Shown piece after piece: positions 27,131 through 38,027 of a DNA stretch of 64,000 nucleotides; the first letter of the stretch is position 1; every line of letters starts with the position of its first letter. Origin of the DNA: Synchiropus splendidus (Eukaryota > Chordata > Actinopteri > Syngnathiformes > Callionymidae); contig NC_071345.1 in assembly GCF_027744825.2 (NCBI RefSeq), positions 17,392,001 through 17,456,000 of the forward strand, read 5' to 3'. The translations under genes and the position numbers were made by a program. The notes under the pieces are model-generated. The model was not told the origin of the DNA. It searched no databases and saw only the letters and a list, made by a program, of their open reading frames with translations.

Positions 27131-28061
27131 TATTGTATTTTCAAGACTATAAGCCACTACTTTTTTTCTCGCAGTTTGAACCTTGCGGCTTATACAACGA
27201 TGCAGCTAATATATGGATTTTTCAATAGGGATGCTCCAATCGATCAGCCACCGATTATGATAGGCTGATCTGGACGTGATCGGTGGTCACTGCCTGTCAT
27301 TGCCGAGCGCAAAATCTGATCACATGTGACAGCCAGCACTCTGATGAAGCACCGCCTCCTCCTTCCCTCTCTGCAACTTGCCACTCACTTGGCAACAGCA
27401 TGTCTACTGTGGAGGTTTTTTCAGTCTTTCTTGTAAAGTTTGCATCCTGCAGCACATGCCACAAATTCAATACGATATTTAAAACACCAGCACTTGACGG
27501 AGAACATAGTCTTCTGGTGCTAATGGAAGTGAAACTGCACTCACCGATCTGACATTCAGAACGCGAAGCATATTGCCCAAGAAATAATCATGAATTTCAC
27601 TGAGCCAGATGAGCTGCCCTTCTCAGGTGTCATTTTAAGACGGAATCGACCGAATCCGCTGCTGTTTTGTTTGTGTCAGATGCAGCGTTCTTTGGCCTCC
27701 TGAATCTGAAACTTTTGCAAACGTCCAGAGTGGGAACTTTTGTAAAAGAGGTTGAAGACAGCTGCTTCCACTGAGTGCTCTCCCTGTCTCTCGGAGCATC
27801 CCTAGTTTTTACAGTCTAAAGAGTGTCATGCTGGCAAAACTATTGAAGTGAGGACGTCATGATACAAGTTCAGAACATTGCTGAGATTGTTTCATGAGTC
27901 ACTCGATGCTGGACTCTGTTTTCAACACGAGAACTAGATGTAGACAGCACCATTGCACCTGCGGCTTATAGACTTATGTATGAAAAAGATCTCTTTTACA
28001 TCTTACATTTCGTGGGTGTGGCTAATATTCCGGTGTGCTCTACAGACCGGAAAATACGGTA
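27131..28061. mobile_element. Inverted-repeat DNA element, outer partner of a nested pair
   Basis: The left end reads TATTGTATTTTCAAGACTAT and the right end, read on the other strand, TACCGTATTTTCCGGTCTGT. The repeated phrase GCGGCTTATA occurs just inside each end (27186 and 27961), a hallmark of the common vertebrate repeat with CGGACTATAAGCCGC ends. A second element (27227-27803) is inserted inside it, so only about 350 bp belongs to the outer element. Its right end lies 150 bp upstream of the malic enzyme exon at 28212. Confidence 0.7.
27227..27803. mobile_element. hAT-like element nested inside another transposon
   Basis: Begins AGGGATGCTCC and ends GGAGCATCCCT, a perfect 11-bp terminal inverted repeat. 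The GGGATGC termini followed by an inner CGATCAGC..GATCGG inverted segment are typical of fish hAT-type repeats. Both flanks carry a TTTTT run, compatible with a decayed 8-bp target duplication but not proof. The frame beginning ATGTCTACTGTGG at 27401 (STVEVFSVF, then CSTCHKFNTIF) resembles a decayed BED-type zinc finger start of hAT transposases; no catalytic core is present. Confidence 0.65.
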
Positions 28062-28211
28062 TTTACCTTCTCTTTCTCATCAATCAATTCCTCCCAAAAT
28101 GGTGTGTGATGTTCTAGTGGCATAAATTCTAAAGCAGATATTTTCTGTCTTGAACACCTGCCGCCTCCAAAATGCTCGTCCTCGTGCCTGACCCTGAACG
28201 TGTGTTTGCAG

Positions 28212-28345
28212 GGAATGGCCTTCTCCTTGGAGGAGCGTCTGCAGCTGGGCATCCACGGTTTGCTTCCTCCCTGCTTCATCAGCCAGGATGTACAGCTGCT
28301 TCGGGTGCTCAAGAACTACGACATGAAGAAAGACGATCTGGACAG
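28212..28345 (+). CDS. me1/me3: Malic enzyme internal exon (inferred exon 2)
   Basis: Encodes the start of the malic enzyme N-terminal domain. The enzyme oxidatively decarboxylates malate to pyruvate and CO2, making NADPH. The frame reads GMAFSLEERLQLGIHGLLPP and then CFISQDVQLLRVLKNYD, ending in DDLD plus a split Arg codon. The acceptor is tttgcag and the donor is gtgaaa, and 134 nt gives a phase-2 exit. The PPCFxSQDVQLLR stretch matches the ME1/ME3 group. At the position of Glu59 in ME2 (fumarate site, ME2 numbering) there is Ile, which argues against ME2; the Arg67 equivalent is kept. From recalled human proteins this exon alone looks closer to ME3, while the other exons lean to ME1 or tie, so the paralogue is left open. 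Family assignment is very secure. Confidence 0.95.
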
Positions 28346-31329
28346 GTGAAACCTCCACTCCTTCTTCTCAAGTCTCCTCTCTCCGCTGCCTGAAGTTGAA
28401 ATTCTGATTTCCCAGAGGGCTCCCTGCCTTTGTGAGAGGGTTTGCATCTGGAAGGTCTCAACTCAAGAGGCAGATTAGACATCATCCTTCACAGATCCAC
28501 ATTAATCTACTGAAAGCATTTATTTCCGTCATCCAGACATCTCTCCTTATCCCCCTTCACGTGTTTTCATGACCTCAATTGCAACAGGAAAACATTTAAG
28601 TAGTGCTAGCAAGCATTATTGAAAAGCCGCATGCGTGTGAAATTTCCATCTCATCGCTACAACTTCTACCTGTCAACTCGTACATCCATACTCACTTGAT
28701 CAGTTCACACTCCGAAAGTAAATTGTCTCTTCTGCATTCATTTTTATTGAAGGTGAAAAACCAACAACCATTCGTCGTCAACAGAGAGGTTACCTGGAAG
28801 ACTCCATATATCCTCTATGATGCTATAAACGCTTGTACCTCCTCATTTATCCAGGTTTTCATTCTGCCCAATTTTGATTTAAGTTGTTTTCAGGAACACA
28901 TTGCTTAGAATAATGGCTGCCATAGAGACTCAGCTGAGATTTTGCTCATTCTCTCCCGTGTCTGTGGGCGTGTCACTGGCAGTAGTAGTCATTTTGGCAC
29001 TCTTCGGCAGCCTAAGAGTGCGCACCAAAAAAATGGTCTGGGTCAGGTCAGTTATTTTGCCCTCCTGTTGGTGTTAGCAATGCCCTTGAAAGGGTCACTA
29101 CCTGATCTGTGTGGAGACGTAGCATAATTTATTTAAAGTAGTGATGTTGTTTAAGGTCATCTTCTCGCAGGTGAACCATGAGTGGTGATGTAGCTCCAAC
29201 CCTGGAAAAATTAAGCTGATAAGTGTTTAAGAACTCAGTTAAGGTGCACATGTCCTCCTTCACCACCTCCATAAATCTCCTCTTTGGCCTTCCTCTCCAC
29301 CTCAACATCTTCCTACCAATGTACTGGCTCTCTCTCCTCTGTACATGTCCAAACCATCTCCATCTAGCCTCTCTGACTTTGTCTCCTAAACACCTGACAT
29401 GTGCTGTCCCTCTGATATACTGCTTCCTGATCCTATCCATCCTGCTCCCTCCCAGAGAGAACCTCAGCATCTTCAACTCTGCTACCTCCAGCTCTGCCTC
29501 CTGTCTTTTCCTCACTGCCACTGTTTACAAACCATACAACATTGCTGGCCTGACCACCGTTTTGTACACATCATCCTTGCCGACACCCTTTTGTCACACA
29601 TCACACCTGACACTTTTCTCCAATTAGTCCATCCTGCCTGCACACGCTTCTTCACCTCTTTGTCACACTGTCCATCGCCCACGAACAGTTGAACCTAAGT
29701 ACTTAAAATCCCTACCTTCTTTATCTCTGCATCCTGTAACTTCACCTGTCCACTTTGGTCCCTCTCATTCACACACATGTATTCCGTCTTACTGCGGCAA
29801 ACCGTCATTCCTCTCCTTTCTAAGACACACCTGCACCTCTCTAGCTTATCTTCCACTTGCTCCCTGCTCTCACCACTGATCACAATGTCATCTGCAAACA
29901 TCATCGTCCAAGGGGCTCCTTGTCTAACCTCATCTGTCAACCTGTCCATCACCATGGCAAACAGGAAGGAGCTCAGAGCCGAGCCTTGGTGCAGTCCCAC
30001 TACACACAAAAGTAAAATTTGGCACTTTTCATTTGTGACTCCATTGAGAAATAAATGACATCTCAATGTAACATGCCAAACTTACTATATTTGTAATATC
30101 AAGGTTTATTTTTTGGATGTGGAATGCGATGGACAGCTATTTTCATGTTCTTCTGTTATCACAGTGAACTCTTACATCATCAGTAAAGCTATTTCCACTC
30201 CCACACTTTCTCACTGTCACCACATGTCTTTAGATCATGCTGGGAATGTTCTGCCTTGGCTCCCGTGGATTAATGAGGCAGTTATATTTCTGCAATTTCT
30301 CAGGCCTGCTGTGTTTACATTCTGTCAGCTCCTCAGCTCTCCATCCTTCTTTGGTAGTTAGCCTGGGGTACGTGACTCCCACTGACCTCCAAACACTTTA
30401 TTCTATTTGAACAAGCTATCTGGAGTCCAAGTTATTGGTTGTGCTTTTGAATAGTTCAGTGATTTATAGCACTCAAATAAGGTCAGGCTCCCAAATATTC
30501 TGACATCAGTGTTGTACCCTCATGTTTAACTGTGGAAAAACATCTGACGCCAATAAAACGGGATGTAAACTATTAAAAAAAGAGCACATGAAAACCAGTT
30601 TGAAACTGTTCTAAAGCCTTCTCCACCTTCTGGTCCCTCCATTTTTCATCTGCAGTTACAGTCCTTCCCAGAAATGTATGTGGAGCAGCTGAGACAATAA
30701 CACTGCGTTTTGAAAGAAATCAGAGGAGATGCCACATGGTGCTGACACCCTCATGTGATGCATTCCACCAGTTCACTTGGTAAAACTCTATATCAACATG
30801 GACTGTCATCGCTGTGCATGGTGCAGCGGCTGTGGAAGACCAGCAGCCCTCTTGTGCTTTTCATCCACGCAACAAGAGGAACCTTGTGCTCGCGGCGTCA
30901 CGGAAACTTCTCTGATTAGAGATTGCCTTCTCCGGCTAGTTCCACTTAATTTGGGTCATATGTAAACTTTCAGAACTACAATCTGAACAACTGGAGCTTG
31001 TGTGGACAATCATAGTCTGATTTTAATGGCATGCCTTTTTCCACTTGTTAAGAGAAGAGAGAGAAACACCTTTAACAAAAGCAAGTTTGTACAGTCCAGA
31101 AGAATCATTTCCTATATTTTGCTTTTGGAAGTGGCTGCTCCTTGTTGCTCTTCCCAGTATGGTTTCTTTACCTTTGCTCCGTGATACGTTGTCCTCGCTG
31201 CTCCTCGTGCGCCTCACACGCACCTCATTTAACATCTGACTTTCATAAAAGCCTCTGCATTCGAGCAGGTATGAGAACTCAAGATGGGAAAGACTAACAC
31301 GCCATGTTTTTCCTGACTGTCTTTCCCAG
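28346..31329 (+). other. me1/me3: Malic enzyme intron (between inferred exons 2 and 3)
   Basis: 2984 bp, GTGAAA to CCCAG. It holds the antisense LINE fragment listed separately; the rest (28346-29240 and 30010-31329) shows no recognisable gene or repeat. Confidence 0.9.
29240..30005 (-). mobile_element. Broken RTE-like LINE reverse transcriptase fragment, antisense to the host gene
   Basis: On the minus strand the 5' part encodes GLHQGSALSSFLFAMVMDRL, then PWTMMFADDIVISGES with the FADD active-site motif, then LERRGMTVCRSKTEYMCVNE. The 3' part encodes RKRQEAELEVAELKMLRFSL, YIRGTAHVRCLGDKVREARW, WFGHVQRRESQYIGRKMLRW and RGRPKRRFMEVVKEDM. These are the reverse transcriptase thumb and C-terminal region of fish RTE-type LINEs. 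The fragment is 5'-truncated just before GLHQGS. It is broken between 29521 and 29695 by frameshifts and by a TAA at 29525-29527 (minus strand), where related copies read GLET. Not functional. Confidence 0.85.
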
Positions 31330-31479
31330 ATACGTGTATCTGATGGCGCTCCAAGATCGCAACGAGAAGCTCTTCTATCGTGTGCTGTTGTCCGACATCG
31401 AGAGGTTCATGCCAATCATTTACACTCCCACTGTTGGACTCGCCTGCCAGCTCTACAGCACGATATTTAGAAGACCAAG
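31330..31479 (+). CDS. me1/me3: Malic enzyme internal exon with catalytic tyrosine (inferred exon 3)
   Basis: Starts with the A that completes the split Arg of the previous exon, then reads [39 protein letters not shown] and YSTIFRRP plus a split Arg. The Tyr of YTPTVG (codon at 31421-31423) is the catalytic general acid, Tyr112 in human ME2 numbering. QDRNEK keeps the Arg91 equivalent. Acceptor is tttcccag, donor is gtaagc, and 150 nt enters and leaves in phase 2, as known for vertebrate malic enzyme genes. SDIER and a Ser in place of Gly after GLACQ.Y lean slightly to ME1. There are no frame breaks. The flanking introns are 3.0 kb upstream and 17.7 kb downstream. Confidence 0.97.
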
Positions 31480-33030
31480 GTAAGCGTGGTGTTAATAGGA
31501 GATATGAGACAACATGGTTAGAATAAAGTAAGTGGCCAATACATTTTCAGGTTGCTTTCAAAAAGTAAGTTAAGTCAAATATATAGAAAAATGTGAGCTC
31601 CTATTATATTTTGAAAGAAAAGAACATCATGAAGGTAAAGACTGAGCAAGATAATATATTGTACAGTAAAGGATGGTGCGTCCCAGGAGGGGACAGAACA
31701 GACTCGATTAAGTTAGGAAAGGCTTAAGAGAGGACAGGAGAGGAAGATGAAGTACAACAAAGTAGAAAACAAAAGTATGGATGGCTGGATCGATGAGAGT
31801 CGGACAGAACTGCATTTTTAATTGGGGGCTTTGAAAAGACTAAACTAAGTTTCAGGTATATATTGGCTCTGTCAATACCTTTTTTATTTTTCTGAATTAC
31901 CATTTGTTTTGATCAATATCAGCCCTGTCATATTGTATGGACAAACAGACTCAGAATTCAAAAGGATGTATGCACCCACTTCATGTGCTTACTACATACT
32001 TCAAAAATAAATATTTTTCTGCGCTAATGCAGAGCTGTATGTAAGCTGCCGGCGTTTTATTGTCCGTTCACCAGATGTTTCTCAGTTGCCTTCCATCACC
32101 TAGTCCGGTGACCTTGAAAAGTCTTGCTGCACAAGTGGACTTTGGTCTCATCACAAACCACACACTGTTTAGAATCTGTTGTTATCTTGAGGAAGAATTG
32201 ACCCACTGATATTAGTTTTGTTTCTAGAGGCTTCAGTGTATTGTGATCTGTTTGTCTTAGTTTGAAAAGGTACTTTTATTTTGTCGCTGTTCTCCAATTC
32301 CTCCTCCTCCTATATTATTAACTTTCATTGAAGCCTTTATGGATAGTAAACCCTGAAGTTGAAACTGAAGCTGCTGGCACAGCCCCAAATCCACACCTCC
32401 ACAGCTACACTGCAAAGTGACTTCTGATCGTGTTTTTTGTGCCGAGGTGGTTTAGTCAAGACAGTTAATGTTGGTCTGGTCGACATGTGGTTAGTGTTTT
32501 CCAAGCATTCCTCACCTTTTCTGAACATTAAAGCCGGTATTTAAAAGGTTGATGCTCTTCCTTCAATAGAAAGATTTGATGAAAAATATAGTCACTGAAG
32601 CTCTGCGAGAGAATGTTTGTGTAATTAGATATTTTATCTCTGCATTTGTTTTTACTCATCGTTTGAGGGAACATGGGCGGAGAGCACAGCTGAACTGGCT
32701 CTGATCTGCTCAGACAGATGCACTCACTACTTTATCATTCGTACACCCCCACTTCTGTTTTCTTTCAGACCAAGTCCAAGCCTCCCTTCACTACATAATG
32801 TGTTCACAGTAACTATTTAAATGCACGTGGAACCATGTTGTTTTACTTGGCTTCCAATTCCTTCTCTTATCCTGTGTTTTTCATATCAAGAGAATGATGG
32901 AGGGAAATCTGTGATTCTCATTGCGAAGTGGAGTAATGGGAATGATGATTAGCCTTTACAAAACTGCTTTGTGTGAGAATATTGTAACATTTATTCATGT
33001 ATCATAAATCACAATAACATTATATGGTGC

Positions 33031-33255
33031 GAGGGTCACCAACATGGCGCCCACGGGCACCAGGTAGCCCGCAGACTGACCCACGGGCTATATAATGATA
33101 ATAATAATTCATTTTCCATGCAATAACCATGGTATTTAAATACCATGTATCACCCATTATATATTGCGATTTCACAAGTGTGTACTGAACCGATGGTAGC
33201 CCTTCAGGTCACACGCTGCCTTTGGAGTAGCTTGTGGTTACTACAAGGTTGGTGA
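33031..33255. mobile_element. Short hAT-type non-autonomous element with near-perfect 8-bp target duplication
   Basis: Left end GAGGGTCACCAACATGGCGC; the right end GGTTGGTGA is the inverse of TCACCAACC. The flanks are TATGGTGC (33023-33030) and TATAGTGC (33256-33263), 7 of 8 identical, an 8-bp target duplication as made by hAT transposases. About 225 bp, no coding capacity. Confidence 0.7.
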
Positions 33256-36200
33256 TATAGTGCATAAGCAAGACATGTCACATGCAGTGGGCACAATGTC
33301 AATGGCCAAAACATAAAGACGCCATGAAATAGTTGGACTTGGAAACACCACAAGTCTGATTGGTTATATCAAAAAGGTTCTTATTATTCATCATTTTCAA
33401 GGTCAAACACCTTCAAACAAGTGTTTCACTTTGCTTTCTTTATTTTTAGTGCTGCCCACTTTGGGTGCATTAAAATACGTCAACCTAACCACTCTGTTGT
33501 CCCAGAACTACATGGAAACTATGCTGAGCACACTTCCTTTGGTTGTGACTGGCAGCTGAAGCACTCTCGCTCAGTCTTGTAGCACAGTCGACCTGATACC
33601 AGAGCAGTCACAATTGGGACTGAACCAGGTCAAACCTATATGTAACATTGGATACAACATTTGAGGCATGCATGTTGGCCAGTAGCCTCCAAATCTGTCA
33701 CCAAGATGAGCAAAGCTACCCTTCTGTTGGATTTATTAGGTGCAAAATGTCATGTTTTTTTAAGTTCTAATTCATTGGATTTCCTTAATAAACAGACCAC
33801 TTTTTCTCCACTAACACATGTGCATATTTAACTTTTTTGGGCATGATTTACACACAGTTGTTCCCTTGTGCAATGGGTCATATGTCAAGCCCTTCTGAAA
33901 GCTACTGAGAAATAGAGCTATTGAGGCGTTTCTGTCAAATGGCTACGTTCTGTGCAGTGGACAAACATTGTCATTGCACGTTTTTCAGTGATACTGGGTT
34001 GTTACTGTATGTGTATGTCATTTATTATGGAAATAATGGAAACAAAATGTCAGAAATGATGAGCTCGTAATAATGCTGTATTTTTTTTTAATATAAAAAC
34101 ACGGCCTTATGTAACAGGGCTTTAAAAATGAGCTGTCGAATGAACCCTGGTTGCAAACCTTTCATCAAACACTGGAGGATTGGCGAGTGTTAGTCATTCA
34201 CTGATGAACATCAGCCTGGTTAAAAGGCCAGTTAAAGCCTGTTTGTGCTGAAACATGTGGACCAAGTCTCCATGAAGCCGAACACCAGGGGCTGAGTTCC
34301 ACCAGCTTGGCTCCAAACCGTTCGTCTTTCACATGATCTTAGAGGATAAGCTCATATCTCACATTCCTGTTTAATGTGTGGAAAGTGTCCAGTATTGTTT
34401 GTTTCTGCTGGAATCAAACGCCGTGTGTGTGCATGTGTGTGCGGACTTGAGTGTGGATGTGCGTCATTAGGAGTGTGTGGACCACCACAGCGGCAGATTA
34501 GGCCTCTAATCACCGGCTCCCAGGTATAAAGAGAGCGACTGTGTGAAGGCTGCAGCCTCTCCTTGTCTTGCCTGACTTTCCTACTTAATCTAGCGCCTGA
34601 AGACTAAACACGGCGACATGGGGCTCCGAGGCAGGGGTCAAAGGTCAAGCGCTATTAAGCGTTAAAACACGTCTGATTCACTGATCTTACACGGGGCGGC
34701 GGGGAGGAAGGAGGGAGGTTGAAAGAAACACATTCACAACATGGGGAGATTAGCGGACATGCTTACTTTTATTGGTTTGTACACTGCAAAGCGGACGCGG
34801 TGATTACAGGATAAGGTTAGTCTGTCTTCATCAGACAAAGTTGGGTTTTGTTTGCGCCTTAAATGCGGGTTGTGTGCGCCGCTTGACAGCTCAAAGTATT
34901 CCCTTGTGATAAATGATAATGTTTTGTAACGAAAAGTGACCCCGAGTGTCGCATGGAGGCAATTACGCTGGCTCATTCCAGTGGCTGGCGATGGAGGTTC
35001 TAAATAAACTCTTAATACATGCTTTTAAAGCACGTCTGACATGAGCCAATTCATCTTGCGGATGGAGACTGATGATCGCCAGGAGCACATGAGCTAGTTC
35101 CTGGTTCAAAGGTTGTGAGTCTGCGCTCCTACAACTGTCTGTCAGAAGTCGTAACTCGATATTTGGCAGTTTCTTTTGAGTCATTTCTGAATGGGTCACT
35201 GAAACAGGGCTGCAATTTCTGATCCCTTTGAGTGGAGTACGCTTTGATCTTTGCTACACATCATCTCCATGTTCCAGTTGCTATTATGTAAGCTCCCGAG
35301 AATCTAAATAAAAAGCCCAAATCCGCACTACTACAATGAAAATTACTTGCGACTTAAACTTAAACACTTTGCTGATACACTGCTGTTTATAAATTACTTT
35401 CAAGTTAACAAGTTTTATTTTTCTAGTGACAAAATAATTGAGATTTTCTTTCATTACAAGCAACTCTGCCAAGAAGGTGATGTTTTTATTGGTGTCTCTC
35501 AAATTACTAAAAACAAATTTGATTTATTTTGTCAATAAATGTTGATCTTTGGAACAGGAAACAATTGATAATATTGAAATTTTGAAAGAATTGTAATGGC
35601 TTATAGCAGCTGGTGCTGCTACACCCTCTTCAGAACTAACAAAAACCTGACTTTATAAATCCCAGCATCCAGTTGAATGACAGAGATGACTGAACATGAC
35701 ATGATGGTAGATAAGACTAAAAACTCCGGTGTGCAGCAAAGTCGTCAATTTGTCCTTCAATGACTATCAATGCTCCAAAAAAACCCTGATCATTCTGTGA
35801 CAGAAATGAATATCACAAGACGGATTAGATATTATTTCCAACAACTATATTGCTCAGATCAAACCTCCTTAAATAGTCACCATGAGTTCAGGCAAATCCT
35901 GGAAAAACATTTAGCATGAATTGCTCCATTATGTTAGCATCCCCAGCATTCCTGTTGTGGTGACCAGGCTATGATTATTCTGAATTATGTTCAGTTGTGA
36001 CACACAAAACAAACAATTTATGCTGATGAATGTTTTCTACAGCCGGTGGTGATGCACTGCTCTTACCTAACAAAGAAGAAAAGTTGGTTCTCCTTGCTCC
36101 GTCATGTGCTGTTGACCCTCACTATCTTTCCTATTTAATAGCTTTGGTTTGGCAGGTGTGACATTTTACACTTTCTGAGCTGAAAAATGAAGATGCTGAT

Positions 36201-37179
36201 AAGATAAGACACTCCTTTAATGGTCTCACATGACATCACCCGAGTTATTTTGAGCGTCTTAACGGAGTTGATTTAATGAGAGACACCAGCAGAAGCGTCC
36301 TCAGACACGTGTTGGGTGCAGGGGTGTTTCGAGTGCAGATTACAGGCTTTTGTGCCGGGATCACACCCTGGCCAGGCCCACACACAGAGGCACACTGACT
36401 GTGTGAGAGATTCACTCGGCATCCAGCACAAACACAAAGCACTTCCACTCTCTCACTTACGCTAGCCAACTCATTTAATGCCAACACTCCTTCCTTGATA
36501 CTGTAGAGGATGAGAATGCTCTGAAGAGAACCTCATTCAGGGTGAATTCCATGGAGGACCTTGCAAAACCTCATGACAGAGGTTTCCGTCTCGAAGCCAG
36601 CACAAGCAAAGAAACCTTTTCCACCGTTTCCCCGCAGTATGAGAAATGTATGACTTAATCCCCTGCATAAAACCACTGCAGTGTTTCCTAAGTAAACAAG
36701 ATGATTAAACTAAATGTATGTTTAACATTACGCTCCACTCAGCTAAGGCGACCTGGTGGATTTGGCTGAGTCCCGCCGCACCAGACAGCGCTGCAAAAGT
36801 GCCATAACTTTCCGTGACATACAAGAGTTCAACATGCCTGGGAGGGTTTTTGGATTCGTCTTTTTACGGGAAAACTGTAGTTGCTTTTCCATTGTGTCTC
36901 GATGAGAGACCTGTGAAATCATTGCAGACATTCATTTAAGTTTATGGTTTTGACCACAGCACCTGGCAGTTTCTGTCACCTCAGAGCAGGAGTGGAGTTC
37001 ACGTCCTGCTGTTCTCTGCTGACCTCCTTAACTGGGCACATTGAGTTTGTAGTTGACCACTGAGTTAGCCATCAGGTCTGATGCAGAATGCTTCCACTTC
37101 TTCCTCTTCTTCTTCTTTCATTTCCAGTCAAGTGTGGTAAAACAGCCAGTCAGCCTCCTCAGCCTTTACTTACTGCCTT

Positions 37180-37570
37180 ACAGTCTTTACCTCACTAGTC
37201 GCACCTCTTCATCTCCTCCTTTATCACATCCATGAACCTCAATAGTTTACCTCCTTTTCTTCTTTTGCCCAAAACTTTCATGTCTGAGATTCTTTGACCA
37301 ACATCTTCCTTGTCTCTCTTTTCCATGTGTCCATTTGCCTTTCCTGACTTTGACTCCAAACTTTTCAGTCATCCCTCTTATGTCCTACTTCCTAATCCTA
37401 ATGAAAACCTTTGTTTTTTGTGTCAGAGCTTCTGTCTGAGAATCATACTCCACTGCAGGTCTCACAACTGTCCTTTTAAGCTTCCCTTTCACTTTGTCAC
37501 TCTTGTGTCACAGATCACCTCTTCCTGTTCCACCTGCACTGTCCTCTTGGCCATTGCTCTCTGTCCATCA
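37180..37570 (-). mobile_element. Very degenerate RTE-like LINE fragment
   Basis: At nucleotide level this parallels the 29.2-29.6 kb LINE in the same orientation. Matching landmarks in order are CTCCTTTATCACATCCATGAA, CCTCCTTTTCTTCTTTTGCC, TTTTCCATGTGTCC, CTGACTTTGACTCCAAAC, CCTCTTATGTCCTACTTCCT and CTTTGTCACTCTTGTGTCAC. These mirror the antisense of GRPKRR..., WFGHV..., RGTAHV... and RIRNEY.... All frames are broken. Confidence 0.6.
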
Positions 37571-37592
37571 CTTTGTTTGACAAGCACTACAG

Positions 37593-38027
37593 CAGACCTG
37601 GACAAAGCGTGGACAGGGGGCCATATGTGGCCCAATGGCTGTATATTTGTGGCCTGTTTGATGTCAGACTAAAACTATAACTAATATGTCCTATTTTTTC
37701 CTGCCTTTTTTTTTGTTCTTTCTCTTTTAGTCACCACTACCACTTCAGCAGTAAACACAGCATGTTGTTATTTTAAGAGTAAAATTTTCCTCTTTTCATT
37801 GGCCATTTTGCATTTTTCTAGTTCCCCAAAATACACTGAAGGAATACTGAAAATATATTTTGAAATAAATTGCCTTTTTATTTTGAACGTCCATAGTTTC
37901 ATAGCATTTTTTTAAACATCCTTAGTTAAATTTCATCACCTATGGTTTGTTTTGTCCTTGTTACTTAAATATATATTTAGGATATTCTTCCATCATGTTC
38001 CGTAGGAAATTTAATTGCCCACCTCTG
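37593..38027. mobile_element. hAT-type non-autonomous element, first copy
   Basis: Left end CAGACCTGGACAAAGCGTGG followed by GGGGGCCATATGTGGCCC; the right end TTGCCCACCTCTG is the inverse of CAGAGGTGGGCAA. Flanks CACTACAG (37585-37592) and AACTACAG (38028-38035) agree at 7 of 8 bases, an 8-bp target duplication. The same family recurs in opposite orientation at 53144-53525. 435 bp, non-coding. Confidence 0.8.

Larger units (their letters stand above)
1..28211 (+). other. Presumed intron 1 (or 5' flank) of the malic enzyme gene; no supported host exon
   Basis: The first exon seen begins with a splice acceptor, so the start codon must be further upstream or hidden in this stretch. I looked for a splice-donor exon ending in RNPHLNK or similar and saw none. 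No open frame over 60 codons resembles a known protein. What the stretch holds, besides the repeats listed separately, is unremarkable AT-rich sequence: 275-3145, 3822-10680, 10765-16630, 17180-23975 (except the hairpins near 18.7 kb) and 24345-27130 show nothing I can name. Intron status is inference. Confidence 0.6.
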
